DNA from: Dryomyza anilis
Lineage: Eukaryota; Arthropoda; Insecta; Diptera; Dryomyzidae
Direction: 5' to 3'
Length of the DNA: 64,000 bases
Assembly: GCA_951804985.1 (NCBI GenBank)
Contig: OX638132.1
Location: 22,821,989 to 22,885,988 of the forward strand
The notes under the pieces were generated by a model. The model saw nothing but the letters and a program-made list of their open reading frames with translations, was not told where the DNA came from and searched no databases. Position numbers and translations under genes: made by a program. Of the stretch, positions 1 through 9,527 are shown piece after piece (positions within the stretch are counted from its first letter, which is position 1; every line of letters starts with the position of its first letter).

Positions 1-364
1 GATTTTGAGCGCATTCTAGGGTGATTCACAAATATCATGGTTGGGTAAATTCGTGTATTTCGAAATTGTCTACATTTTTGTGTAGATAATCTGTAGACAA
101 TGTGTAGAATGTGGAAAATAACGTAAATAATGTAGACTATGTGAACAATTGTATAGGCTATGTAAACAATTTTATAGACTGCGTACCAGGTACAATTTCA
201 ATTTAATTTCGTTAAATTTTAAATTGCTTTTACTACAAAATGTAAGTAATAAAAAAAATCTGTGACATATATATGGCGCTATCACCATAACAATAAAAAA
301 ATAATGGAAAACCTAGGAACTAATTTAATATACTGCTGTGAACTGATATTCTTAGGCAGCCTGG
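1..364. other. AT-rich noncoding DNA with a TGTAGAC motif cluster
   Basis: No gene is visible. Between about 60 and 180 the words TGTAGAC, TGTAGAAT, TGTAGACTATGT and TATAGACT recur as a degenerate direct repeat. ATTGTCTACA (65-74) and TGTAGACAAT (92-101) form a perfect 10-bp inverted repeat with a 17-base spacer. The same decamer pair is fused into a 20-bp palindrome at 4865-4884, so these may be scattered pieces of one repeat family. That link is inference. Confidence 0.5.
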
Positions 365-645
365 ATTAGACTGACTTCTGTTGCACAAAGACGTTCCTTT
401 TGTACACCCTAGCTGGTTGTATGCTGCTGCAGTCGTGCATCTCGTTATTGTTTTCGTGTATTGTTGCCCGATGAATTGGCTGCATCGTATGCAGCAACAA
501 CATGCAGTATTTATGTTGTTGTTGTTGCTGCGGCATTTGCTTTATGCTTTGTCGTATGCGCTTCGTGTGTGCTGCATGTTGCAACCAGCATCAAACTTGC
601 TGTAATGCATGCTGCGTTGTACGATGCAACTGAATTAATTTAATT
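365..645. other. Triplet-rich (TTG/CTG) island, probably noncoding
   Basis: This GC-richer island in an AT desert contains runs of GTT, GCT and CAA-type triplets, for example TTGTTGTTGTTGCTG near 515. Short ORFs on both strands read it as Leu/Val/Cys-rich or Gln-rich peptides of 60 to 74 residues, which is what triplet repeats produce by chance. No domain, splice context or strong start is evident. I treat it as low-complexity sequence. Confidence 0.5.
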
Positions 646-780
646 AATTTTATGTAATTTAATAATTTATTTAATTTAATTTTATTTCTATTTGTTCATT
701 TGGATCTTTTCCCATTTATTTTAAATACTTAAAATATTTATTTAAAATATATATTAGATATAAATTATATGAGATAGATA
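646..780. other. Near-pure A/T spacer
   Basis: This stretch is almost entirely A and T with TTAATTTAA-type words. It ends in AGATAGATA (772-780), which matches the base string on the other side of the SINE at 1095-1103. Nothing else is seen. Confidence 0.5.
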
Positions 781-1094
781 ATAATAATATAATAGTTTGG
801 CACTACAGTCCTAAAAGAACTTAGGCCGAGCTCTCTCATCATTTTGAGCTGTGCGTGTTATATTTGTGCTCAAAGTGGTGGGACCTACACTTTATTGCCG
901 AATCCGAACGGCGGGTGAGAGCTTTTCATAGGCAATGTTTTACTCTCGTAGGTTTGCCATTTTCTGCCGAGAGGTAGCGCGGTATAGGTCAATGTTTCTA
1001 TGAAAAGATGTTGTTAGCCACAGTCCAGGCTTGAACCAGGGAACTTTCGGCTCGCAGACCAACGCACTAACCACTGAGCTACTGTGGCTACTTT
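781..1094 (-). mobile_element. tRNA-derived SINE, minus strand
   Basis: Read on the minus strand, the head is tRNA-like, with a pol III box A match TAGCTCAGTGG (complement of 1071-1081) and box B GGTTCAAGCCT (complement of 1027-1037). A non-tRNA body of about 200 bp follows. The element is homologous in order over about 240 bp to the plus-strand copy at 10,982. AGATAGATA lies at both 772-780 and 1095-1103, a plausible 9-bp target-site duplication, although the adjacent AT microsatellite weakens that call. The acceptor-stem halves do not pair, so it is not a functional tRNA. The tail 'CTCGGCCTAAGTTC...' is absent from the second copy, so that copy is shorter or this one carries extra 3' sequence. 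Confidence 0.85.
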
Positions 1095-1098
1095 AGAT

Positions 1099-1100
<2 letters not shown>

Positions 1101-1164
<64 letters not shown>
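1101..1164. repeat. (AT)32 microsatellite
   Basis: Sixty-four bases of uninterrupted AT dinucleotide directly abut the 5' (tRNA) side of the SINE and the AGATAGATA string. Confidence 0.98.
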
Positions 1165-1172
<8 letters not shown>

Positions 1173-2103
1173 TGGATGAAAAATATCATGCCATATTAAG
1201 AAGCACTTGACAATTGGTTTTATTTTTTTGAAGTGCAAAAACATGTCCAAAAATTGCTATTTCCCACATTATCCCATTTCCCACTTTACCCCAGACTACC
1301 AATAAATGATAATATTTTGATATATTTTTAATAATTTTTCCAAAATCGGAAAATTTGTATTTTTCAAAAAGTATTTTTAGATCTAATGATAAATAAATTA
1401 AATTACTTACTTCTTTTGCCTCATTTACTTTTTTCTATTTTGAAAGTTTTGAAAAAATCTTATTATTTTTAATAGATAGTTTTTACTATGGTCTGGATAA
1501 CCATAAATCATTTTCCAATTTTCATTAAATCATTAATACTTAATAAATAAAAAAATTAAATCTTGAAAAAAAAACCTAATATTTGCAGTTTCAATTAGAA
1601 TTAGAATTAAAATTATAATTAATTTTTTTTTTGAAAGTTAGTTGTGTAAGAGACACTATTTATTTTAAAAAGTGTATATAATACAATTTCGATAGCTTTC
1701 CTTTTAACATTACCTAGTAGGTAAAAACTGAGTGTACAGTTAAAACCGGACTCGAAAGTTATAGAGTAGTAGTATGGCAAATCCATAGAAAGATTTTTTG
1801 TTTCATTTAAATTTTGTAGAGTATAATTCAAAAACATTGTTTTTAATACTCAGATAAATTTGTTACTCTATATGAACTAGACATCTGTATTTGAAACCGA
1901 CTTCAACATTCATTTTGTTCTAAATTATTTACTGTCGCCGACTCTATGCTTGAAAATCAAATGAATGTGTTGCACACAAAAACAAAGCACCAAGTACTGT
2001 CAAAACAAAACATGACAAGACCTAGTTGCAGTGAAGAGATCTATAATAATGTGCAATAAATATTCAAATTCTGAAATGAACTGCTTATGACACTGCGTAC
2101 TCG
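1165..2103. other. AT-rich noncoding DNA
   Basis: No gene or recognised repeat is seen. The 72-residue minus-strand ORF at 1619-1837 is AT-driven and shows no motif. Homopolymer A and T runs are common. Confidence 0.5.
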
Positions 2104-2409
2104 GTGCATTTTACATTTTTTTTTCACCATTCTTACTCTAAGGAATTTTCATTAATATTGAAATATTTAAATATAGAATACAATATTGAAATAAAGAAAG
2201 ATATAAGAAATTCATATAATATTTTATATTCAGTTTTTTTTGTATACACTGCGTCTTCACAAGCCATATCGTATGTTCATGATTATGACAGACAAATTTT
2301 ATGTCTATGTCAACAAAAACTACATGGTCCATATTATGCACTAGCACCACGCTGTATCAATGGTATTTGCACTGAAAATTTATTAAATAAATTAGTTCAA
2401 CATTATTAA
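2104..2409 (+). other. Unrecognised 101-codon ORF, doubtful
   Basis: This plus-strand ATG-to-stop frame is the only one here whose 3' half is not simple-sequence. Roughly the first 45 residues are Ile/Lys/Phe-rich, as random AT-rich DNA gives. The last 50 or so (from ASSQAISYVHDYDRQ onward) have mixed composition with several Cys and His residues. A pyrimidine-rich stretch ending in ACAAG near 2262 could be a splice acceptor. I recognise no family. A 70-residue ORF overlaps it on the other strand, which argues for chance. Confidence 0.12.
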
Positions 2410-3083
2410 AAATTAAAAATTAATGAACCAAAAATTTATAAGTAGTTATTTTGATTTTAATTTATTTTGAAACGTCAAAGTCATGGCAGACTTATGGGCA
2501 TATTTCAGTCATACTATAATGTTTGACATATATGACAAGACATGCAGTGTCTCCACAATACATTTTGATCGTACTAAATAAACATTTCCATAAATTATGG
2601 CTAATGGAGACACCATGATATCTAACAACATTATTTCATTATATACATTTTTTTTAATTTCTTTTTTCGAACAAAAAGTTTTTTTTTTACAATTTTTTCT
2701 AAATAATGTTTGTTGTATTTTTTATAAACACATAAATACCGACAACAACATTATTGCGGTCGAACGCCGTGCAGCAGATTTGTTGTTGTTTTCAATGTTC
2801 GTTCTCACTCGTTACTCTTTGCGTTCTTTCGCTGCACTCACTCTTTTCGTTGCATGTTCAGCGACAGTGGTATCATGCAACATTGAATGTTTTGAAAACA
2901 AAAATGTGTTGACAGTACTTGACACCAATGAAACAAATACTGCAGTGAAGAGTAGTAGTTCATGGAGGAGACTCAGTATAATACAGTAGACTGCTATTCC
3001 AAAATGCGCTCAATATTGTAGAGTGCAGTAATGCATATTTTGTGCAGATGTTTAATATTAACCACACCACAATAGATACTATT
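2410..3083. other. Noncoding DNA with a TTG/CTC-rich island and a 9-bp inverted repeat
   Basis: GTGTCTCCA (2547-2555) and TGGAGACAC (2605-2613) form a perfect 9-bp stem around a 49-base loop. Around 2736-2900 lies a GC-richer island (CGGTCGAACGCCG, then TTGTTGTTGTT, CTCACTCGTTACTC). The 130-residue plus ORF at 2597-2989 spans it but begins in poly-T-derived Phe runs and has no recognisable domain. An old LTR or promoter fragment would also look like this. Not assignable. Confidence 0.35.
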
Positions 3084-3310
3084 ACACTCTCAGAAAATAA
3101 TCTAGCAATAAATTAACAATCATATTTGTGAATATACGTTCAACAATCAGCAATTGTTGAATCATTGTTGGAAACAACAATCGCAATTGTTATTTTTTCA
3201 AAATAGATTTTTGAAGTAAATTAACAATTAATTGTTATTTTTATTGTTGAATTGTTAATAGTTATCTAAGCTAAATTAACTATCGAAATGTTAGAAATAA
3301 CAATAATGCT

Positions 3311-3760
3311 TTATAACCCAGTCTACTTCATAAATATATGTGTTTTTTAAATATATACAGTATTTTTGCAACAAAGCCTTCTGCCTAAATGTTTATTAAA
3401 ATAATGTACAGTAGGTTTTTTTTTGATTTTTCTATATATGTTAATTCCATACATTAATTACATACAATTTTTACAATATTTTTTTTTTAAACATAAATGT
3501 ATATGTAAATGAACACTTAAACTACTTAAATAATTAAAAAAAAAAACTATCGCTCTAATGTTGAGCGAACAGATGCGCTCAACTAAGCAATAAACAAAAT
3601 TTGGGATTAAGCCAGAAACTGCGTCAATGGACATTTTATTGAAAAAAGTGAAAAAAGGCAAACAAAAAATGTTATTGCTAAAGTCGGTAGCAGAAGGCGT
3701 GAGAAATCGAATGGTCCATGACCACCAAAAGGGGTTCTAAATCCCATTGATGACCCAACA
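3311..3760. other. Internal part of the short-TIR element, AT-rich
   Basis: No gene is visible. Long A and T runs occur at 3418-3430, 3480-3490 and 3537-3547. The end (3669-3694) matches 23 of 26 bases of the left flank of the satellite array at 11,583-11,608. Confidence 0.5.
3560..3583. repeat. 8-bp perfect hairpin
   Basis: GTTGAGCG (3560-3567), an 8-base loop, then CGCTCAAC (3576-3583). CGCTC at 3551 can compete for the same left arm. It lies inside the short-TIR element. Helitron-like elements often carry 3' hairpins, but nothing else ties this one to that class. Confidence 0.7.
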
Positions 3761-3894
3761 TTTTTATACCCTACACCTATGAGGTACAGGGTATATTAAC
3801 TTTGTGCATATATTGTAACGCCCCTTAGGAGGCGTGTCCGGTATGGAAAAGTATATATATCAGCATCACTACCCGAGTCCGTTTAGCAATGTCC

Positions 3895-3958
<64 letters not shown>

Positions 3959-4610
3959 TGCTGTCTTGCTGTCCGAATACAGAATAACTTGAGAAATACT
4001 GATCAGAATGCGATGAAATTTCGTCTCAATGTATTTTAGCCAAAAGTAGGCACTGAGTTTGAAAATGAGCCAAATCGGTCAACGGACACGCCCACCTCCC
4101 ATACAAGTCACTTTTATATAACTCTTTCGGAACTAATAACTCGAAAAGTATTCAAGGTATAGTTATAAAATTTAAAAGGTATTGATAGAATTCACCTAAA
4201 AATATGTGGTCCGAAAATGGGCGGATCCGCCCACTTTTTTTTTTATTATTCCCGGGTTTTCATAGTGGAAATTTGATCCGTAAATTATTAAAATCAAATC
4301 TATGAAATATTAGCCTTTCAAAATGTTAAATATAGACGTTGTCCGCCCAATTATATGTTTCTATTTTTTTTTATTAGTTTTTTATACTTTTATATAAATT
4401 TTTTAATTTATGGGGATATAAGACGTAAATTTCTGATATGTGAATAATATTTTGAGGGTGGGGAGGTTCAGCATAATTAAAAACTTTAAAATTAAGGTAT
4501 GCAATTAAATATCGCACATTAATATCCCCACCAAAGGTGTAGGGTATTCCATAGTCGGGCCCGACCGACTATAAAAATCCTCCTCATGTGACCTAACTTT
4601 CCCAACTCGT
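3761..4610. mobile_element. mini-me/HINE-like element, copy 1
   Basis: It shares high identity with 8032-8800 from TTTTTATACCCTACACC at the left to CCCAACTCGTTT at the right, which fixes both edges. Features in order: TACCCTACACCT (3767-3778), a TA-rich block, a (GTCT)14 tract (3895-3950), GTCC/TTGCTGTC spacers, a noncoding body of about 550 bp, AGGTGTAGGGTA (4535-4546, the inverse of the left motif), then GTCGGGCCCGACCGACTATA. A (GTCY)n tract next to a TA tract is the hallmark of dipteran mini-me elements, now classed with non-autonomous Helentrons. The family name is from memory of that architecture. It is inserted inside the short-TIR element. Confidence 0.75.
3895..3950. repeat. (GTCT)14 microsatellite
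   Basis: Fourteen perfect GTCT units inside mini-me copy 1. Copy 2 has five at the same place (8173-8192). Confidence 0.97.
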
Positions 4611-4864
4611 TTAAAAATCAAATTGTTGAATTTAACAATAGAATTAAACTTAACAATTCAACAATGAATTCAACAATCTTTCCTAAAATGATTGTTAAAT
4701 GGAAAAAAGCTACAAGCAGCACTCAAATTAAAGGAAAAAAAATTAACAATTTTAGTTTTTAATAAAACAACAATTATTATTGTTAAATTTTAACAATTAT
4801 TTTTTGAGAGTGTATGAATTGTATACATTGTATATATTGTCTACACGTCTTTTGTATACATATA

Positions 4865-4884
4865 ATTGTCTACATGTAGACAAT
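4865..4884. repeat. 20-bp perfect palindrome
   Basis: ATTGTCTACATGTAGACAAT is fully self-complementary. The neighbouring 4815-4862 repeats GTATACATTGTATA and GTCTACACG. Each half also occurs at 65-74 and 92-101. Confidence 0.95.
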
Positions 4885-5159
4885 CGTAGAATCTCGTCCG
4901 ATCATGCATTAAATATATTAAAATTTTATTGCGGGAACTTATAAAATGTTAGTGAATTAATTTGAAATTACGTAAAAAATATGACTTGCTCCTGTTGAAA
5001 GCATATAAAACATTTATAGCTTTAAAACGTACAAACCACTTTGCATTGCCGACGGCCTATAATATATACACACCATAGAGTGCAGCAATTAAGACAACAA
5101 TTAATGTGCGCACGTATTTTAATTAGCGCATAAATATAAAACAAGCACAGCAGCCCAAA
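4885..5159. other. AT-rich noncoding DNA
   Basis: No gene, repeat or motif is recognised. Confidence 0.5.
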
Positions 5160-5945
5160 AGCAACAGCAACAATTCGGCTTTAATTATTTGTTAAAAATA
5201 CAAATTTTAAATTTAATGGGTGTACGCAGTAATTAGCAACAACCAAATGAAAAAACAATGCAACGTACTGGGCAACAGAAATGGACAGCTGGAAAAAAAT
5301 TGACAGACAGACAAATATATAGATAGTGCAGCATAAAGACAGACACACAAAAAACTCACAGTCAGCCAATGTCAACCAGCAGCCAAACAACGCGCAGGAG
5401 GAGGCCAGAGCAACTTTTAATTAGTTCCACGCGTATCGCGCAGACGACTCGACAAGCGTGTAAATCTCTTTAGAGCTGTCGGCAAATGTTGCTACTATCA
5501 CTGGCACCGTTGCTGCTGTTACTGCTGCTGCTACTTCTGCTGTTGTCGTCGCCATTAAATGTTGGAGTCATCAGTAAACCGTACAACGGCAATATTAACA
5601 GCACTTACGCCCGGGCCCCAGCCTCCAGCAGACAAACTGTGACGCCGTTTGTTAACTGGTCCAAGACAATCACATAAACCAGAGCTGAAACAGCAACAAG
5701 AACAACAATAAGTACAATCTGAACATTAAGAAGTTGGTTTTGGCCAACACCGCAGCTTAACGCTCGTTCGATTGATAAATGAACCATAACTCAAGGCAAG
5801 TGGCCCCCTCCATTTTGTTGCTTAAATCCTGCCGGATGTTTTTATTGTTTTCGCCACAGCAACTAATTTGATGCCAACCAAACGGCGGCAGTTTTATTGC
5901 CATGTTTTTGTTTGGCCGCTTATTACTAGCCATTTGAAACAATTA
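5160..5945. other. GC-richer, apparently single-copy noncoding region
   Basis: Composition differs from both sides: many CAA, CAG and GCAACAGCAACA words, CG-containing words (CACGCGTATCGCGCAGACGACTCGACAAGCG near 5427-5457, in several pieces), and few homopolymers. Such sequence is typical of fly introns or enhancers rather than of transposons, and I see no terminal repeats. ORFs on both strands are 60 to 69 codons and mutually overlapping. The best start context belongs to the Leu-rich ORF at 5486. A regulatory or UTR role is inference only. Confidence 0.4.
5486..5677 (+). CDS. Candidate 63-residue Leu-rich small ORF, very uncertain
   Basis: The ATG follows GGCAA, a fair fly initiation context. 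Residues 2 to 20 are almost all Leu, encoded by CTG/TTG/CTA triplets, then SSPLNVG and a polar, Asn/Thr/Ser-containing tail ending at TAA. It reads like a signal-peptide-led secreted micropeptide, but a CTG triplet repeat in frame gives the same pattern by chance, and there is no family match I recognise. Two opposite-strand ORFs overlap this region or its flank. Listed because it is the least implausible small ORF in the left flank. Confidence 0.12.
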   Translation: MLLLSLAPLLLLLLLLLLLLSSPLNVGVISKPYNGNINSTYARAPASSRQTVTPFVNWSKTIT

Positions 5946-6200
5946 GCACAGGAGGCGCACTAAAGTCAACGCAGCTCATTATGACTTAAATGCGTTTAAT
6001 ATTTATGTGTTTGCTCATTTAATACAATTGAATTAAATTAAATTTAATTTAATGCAAAATACGTGAATAATTGCGTTCAATATTTATTTTTTTGTTGCTT
6101 TGATTTATTGTAATTTGATTGATTTTGACTTTATTGTATTCGATAAAATTATAAAAGAAAACAAATAAAGGAGTTTTTTGTTTTACTTATTCCGATGAAC
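5946..6200. other. AT-rich spacer
   Basis: TTTAATT/AATTAAA-type words dominate. No gene or repeat is recognised before the long-inverted-repeat element begins at 6201. Confidence 0.5.
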
Positions 6201-6584
6201 TTATACATGGTGTTTGGTTTATCGATGTCAATAATACAAAAGGTCATTCTATGGCTCAAAAAGATAAGAAAATGTAAAATAAAAAATATCTAATTTTGTA
6301 TCAGTTAAAAATACAGGGTGTTTTAGAAATGCATATTACTGATATAACCAAGTTAAGAAAATTTATTATATATTTCATTCATGTTTTAGAAAATTAAATC
6401 ACCATTCCAATTGTATATTACATCTTTGATGCTCGTCATTTTTTCCTATTTTAAAATGTACGTAAGTTGAAATTTACAACAATTAAAAATCTAATTTGGT
6501 CTTTGTAATTGATTTTCTCAAAATTTCGTTACGTATGAACAAACCTTTTTAAATTTATAATGATAGATCAATTCAATCCCAGTA

Positions 6585-7840
6585 AGGACTGCGTCGAATA
6601 AAATTGTCCGTTACATATCTTGCCATAATGTCATAGTAGCTCTGAATTAAATGGCAGAAAATAATTTGTGTCAGTTATAGTCAATGCAAAATTTATTTAA
6701 CGCGAAAATGGCAAACGAAGTGGAAGTGCGAGAAAATATAATTAAAATTTTTCAAAAACAACCTAGTTGGTCTTTTAAAAAAATTGCCAAGGAGGTAGGG
6801 GCTAACCCTAAGACCATTTCTCGCGTTATCAACCGCTTTAAGGAAGACCTGAGTATTGATCGGAAGAAAGGTTCTGGTAAAAAAAGGCGCACATGATCGT
6901 GAAAAGTCAAAGAAGGTTGTGAATATTTTAAAGAACGATCCAAGCATATCCGGAAGGAAATTGGCGAGAAAGGCGGATTGCTCAGAATCTTTCGTGCGCA
7001 GGACTAAGAAAGAAGCTGGGCTAAAGATGTACAAGTTCCAAAAATTTCCGGATAGAAATGCCGTCAAGAATGAAACCACAAAACAACGAGCTAAAAAGCT
7101 GAACCAAGATTTTTTTAAAAAATTCGATTGCTGCATAATTGACGACGAAACTTATGTTTTAGCGGACTTTTCTCAGCTACCTGGGCAGGAATTTTATACA
7201 GCCGATTCTCGAGGAAATGTCGCTGAAAAATTCAAATAAAAAAAAATGACAAAATTCCCAAAGAAATTCCTTGTTTGGCAGACAATTTGCAGTTGTGGAA
7301 AAAGGAGCAGCTCATTCGTGACATCAGGTACAATTAATAGCGAAATATACGTGATTGCAAAAGAGATTGCTTTCATTTTTACGCCAACATGAAGTGTCCA
7401 CATTTTTTTGGCCTGACCTCGCTTCATGTCACTACAGCAAAACGGCCTTAGAGTGGATCCAACAAAATGCAGTGATTTTGGTGCCTAGAGAAGCCAATCC
7501 ACCAAACTGTCCAGAACTCGGGCCGATTGAGAGATACTGGACTTTAGTAAAAAGGGAGATGAAGACAATAAAAAAAGTGGCCAAAGACCTTCAAGACTTT
7601 AAAAGAAAGTGGTCTTCAGCAGCTGTGAGGGTGTCGGACACTACCATTACAACATTAATGGAAGGGGTTCCGGAAAAATTAAAACTTTATATTAAAAAAT
7701 ATTAATTTCTGGTTTTTTATATTTTTTTTTAAATCTAAAAATAATTTTCAAAATAAAATATTTTATTCTATTAAAATTCGATTACAAGATTTCTAGATTT
7801 TTTCATTTTTGTAGCGGACAATTTTATTCGACGCAGTCCT
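6585..7840 (+). mobile_element. Tc1-like (DD37E) transposon, inactive
   Basis: Terminal inverted repeats of about 31 bp start AGGACTGCGTCGAATAAAAT and differ at one position. TA flanks both ends (6583-6584 and 7841-7842), the standard Tc1/mariner target duplication. The 1,256-bp length is normal for the superfamily. It carries one broken transposase. The paralogous right arm of the host element keeps an empty TA site at 8900-8901 (CTAGTACTTTAT against left-arm CCCAGTA|TTTTAT), which confirms the insertion point. Confidence 0.92.
6708..7705 (+). pseudogene. Tc1/mariner-superfamily transposase, DD37E type, disrupted
   Basis: The likely start is ATG 6708 (reading MANEVEVRE); an upstream in-frame ATG is at 6684. 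The N-terminal third is a paired-type helix-turn-helix region (SFKKIAKEVGANPKTISRVI, then a second one near RKLARKADCSESFVRRT). The catalytic core shows DDETY (first Asp), WPDLASCHY (second Asp) and CPELGPIERYW (third acid, Glu). I count 37 residues between the second and third acids, hence DD37E. It is inactivated by a frameshift near 6890, an in-frame TAA at 7237-7239 after which the same frame continues with a recognisable FLVWQTICSCG stretch, and another frameshift near 7350. The C-terminal frame ends at 7705. DD37E elements are known from mosquitoes and other animals; placing this one needs a phylogeny. Confidence 0.9.
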
Positions 7841-8031
7841 TATTTTATTATCGATCACAGTGATTTTGGCAAGAAATGCTGCAGAAATAATGAAATAGTG
7901 GCGGGTCTTGTGATTTGGTTGTTGAAATAAAAAGAAAATATTATGTTTGGATAAAAATCATATTATGTAAAGAGTTATGATAATGTTTATTATTTTAATA
8001 AGTGTTTAAATTTATTTCTCGATTATTTCGA

Positions 8032-8800
8032 TTTTTATACCCTACACCTATGAGGTACAGGGTATATTAACTTTGTGCATATATTGTAACGCCCCTTGGG
8101 AGGCGTGTCCGGTATGGAAAAGTATATATATTCTTGATCAGCATCACTACCCGAGTCCGTTTAGCCATGTCCGTCTGTCTGTCTGTCTGTCTGTCCGTCT
8201 TGCTGTCTTGCTGTCCGAATACAGAATAACTTGAGAAATACTGATCAGAATGCGATGAAATTTCGTCTCAATATATTTTAGCCAAAATTAGGAACTGAGT
8301 TTGAAAATGAGCCAAATCGGTCAACGGACACGCCCACCCATACAAGTCACTTTTATGTAAGTCTTTCGGAACTAATAACTCGAAAAGTATTCAAGGTATA
8401 GTTATAAAATTTAATACGTATTGTTAGAATTCACCTAAAAATATGTGGTCCAAAAATGGGCGTGATCTCGCCCACTTTTTTTTTCATTATTTTCCGGGTT
8501 TTCATAGTGGAAATTTGATCCGTAAATTATTAAAATCAAATCTATGAAATATTAGCCTTTAAAAATTTTAAATATAGGCGTGGTCCGTCCTATTATATTT
8601 TTCAATTTTTTTTTTCAACTTTATGTAAATTTTTTAAATTATGGGGATATAAGACGTAAATTTCTGATATATGAATAATATTCTGAGGGTTAATATCCCC
8701 ACCAAAGGTGTAGGGTATTCCATAGTCGGGCCCGACCGACTATAAAAATCCGCCCCATGTGACCGAACTTACCCATGTGACCTAATTTTCCCAACTCGTT
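8032..8800. mobile_element. mini-me/HINE-like element, copy 2
   Basis: Same orientation and order as copy 1: TACCCTACACCT (8038-8049), (GTCT)5 (8173-8192), body, AGGTGTAGGGTA (8706-8717), GGGCCCGACCGACTATA and CCAACTCGTT. It lacks about 60 bp present in copy 1 just before the right inverted motif, and has an extra duplication CATGTGACC at 8756-8784. It sits in the loop of the long-inverted-repeat element, so it inserted after that element or was part of it. Confidence 0.75.
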
Positions 8801-9320
8801 TTTTTTTTGAATTTCAATCACCAAATCACAAGACCCGCCACAGTTTTTTTATTTCTGCAGCATAACTTACCATTTTAATCACTGAATTTCATTATAAAGT
8901 ACTAGTAATGAGCTGCTCTATCATTATAAATTGAGAAAAAATTGAGTTATACGTAACAAAATTTGAAAAAATTCAATGACAATGTCAAAATTTGAATTTT
9001 TACTTTGTAAATTATAAGTTTTCGTACATTTGAAATAGGAAGAAATCATGGAATTCAAGGATGTGATATACCGTTGGAAAGGTAATTTAATTGTCTAAAA
9101 TAAAGTGAAACATTTAAATTCATTTATCAACAGATTAAATTTTATAACCAATTTTCTTGAATAGACTATGTAAGTAATATGCATTTACTAAACACCCTGT
9201 ATCTTAAACTGGGTGCAAAATAGGACATAATTTTATTTAACATTTTCTTATTTTTATGAAACATAGAATCACCTCCCGAGTTATTGATATCGATGAACCA
9301 AACACCATGTATAAAACTCT

Positions 9321-9527
9321 TGGTCCGTCTGTCTGTCTGTTTGTACCTGCATCAAGTCTAAACTGCTGAACCGATTTGACTGAAATTTTGCATCAGGATA
9401 CTATCGAGTCCGGAGGATGACATTGCTATATGTGGGCGAGATTGTACAAAGGGGCGTGCCACATCACATACAACCTAAATATTTAAAACGCCATAACTTG
9501 GCACTTACACTAGCTAAGAACTCAAAT
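9321..9527. mobile_element. mini-me-like fragment, distinct subfamily
   Basis: It starts with a short GTCT tract (GTCCGTCTGTCTGTCTG), followed by CTGAACCGATTTGACTGAAA, GGGGCGTGCCACATCACATA and CATAACTTGGCAC, an order like that of mini-me bodies but too diverged from the two local copies to align with confidence. It abuts the right end of the long-inverted-repeat element. Confidence 0.45.

Larger units (their letters stand above)
3084..4813. mobile_element. Short-TIR DNA element with ACAATT-rich subterminal arrays
   Basis: ACACTCTCAGAAAATAAT at 3084 is mirrored by ATTATTTTTTGAGAGTGT ending at 4813 (17 of 18 positions pair). TA can be read at both outer borders (TA|CACTCTC ... GAGAGTG|TA), as expected for Tc1/mariner-type ends. 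The inner 200 bp on each side are crowded with AACAATT/AATTGTT words. No transposase ORF is present, so this is a non-autonomous element, or a remnant, carrying an inserted mini-me copy at 3761-4610. Family unknown. Confidence 0.65.
6201..9314. mobile_element. Long-inverted-repeat (foldback-like) element with two nested insertions
   Basis: The left end TTATACATGGTGTTTGG is mirrored at the right end (CCAAACACCATGTATAA, ending 9314). Imperfect inverted homology continues for about 470 to 505 bp per arm: 6201-6582 plus 7843-7927 on the left, 8810-9314 on the right. The left arm is split by the Tc1-like element, and the right arm supplies the uninterrupted counterpart. The loop (7928-8809) holds mini-me copy 2. 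AAC flanks both ends and could be a 3-bp target duplication. No transposase of its own is present. A second fragment of this family lies at 10,013-10,193. Class unassigned. Confidence 0.75.

Noticed and set aside
366..643. Gln-rich and Leu/Val-rich ORFs on both strands
   Set aside because: They are triplet-repeat artefacts in overlapping frames.
2597..2989. 130-residue plus-strand ORF
   Set aside because: It starts in poly-T-derived Phe runs, shows no domain, and spans two compositionally different segments.
3668..3760. Satellite monomer outside the array
   Set aside because: Only the flank-type string is shared; the 149-bp monomer itself is absent here.
6693..7136. 147-residue minus-strand ORF
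   Set aside because: It is the antisense shadow of the Tc1-like transposase; the plus strand carries the recognisable motifs.
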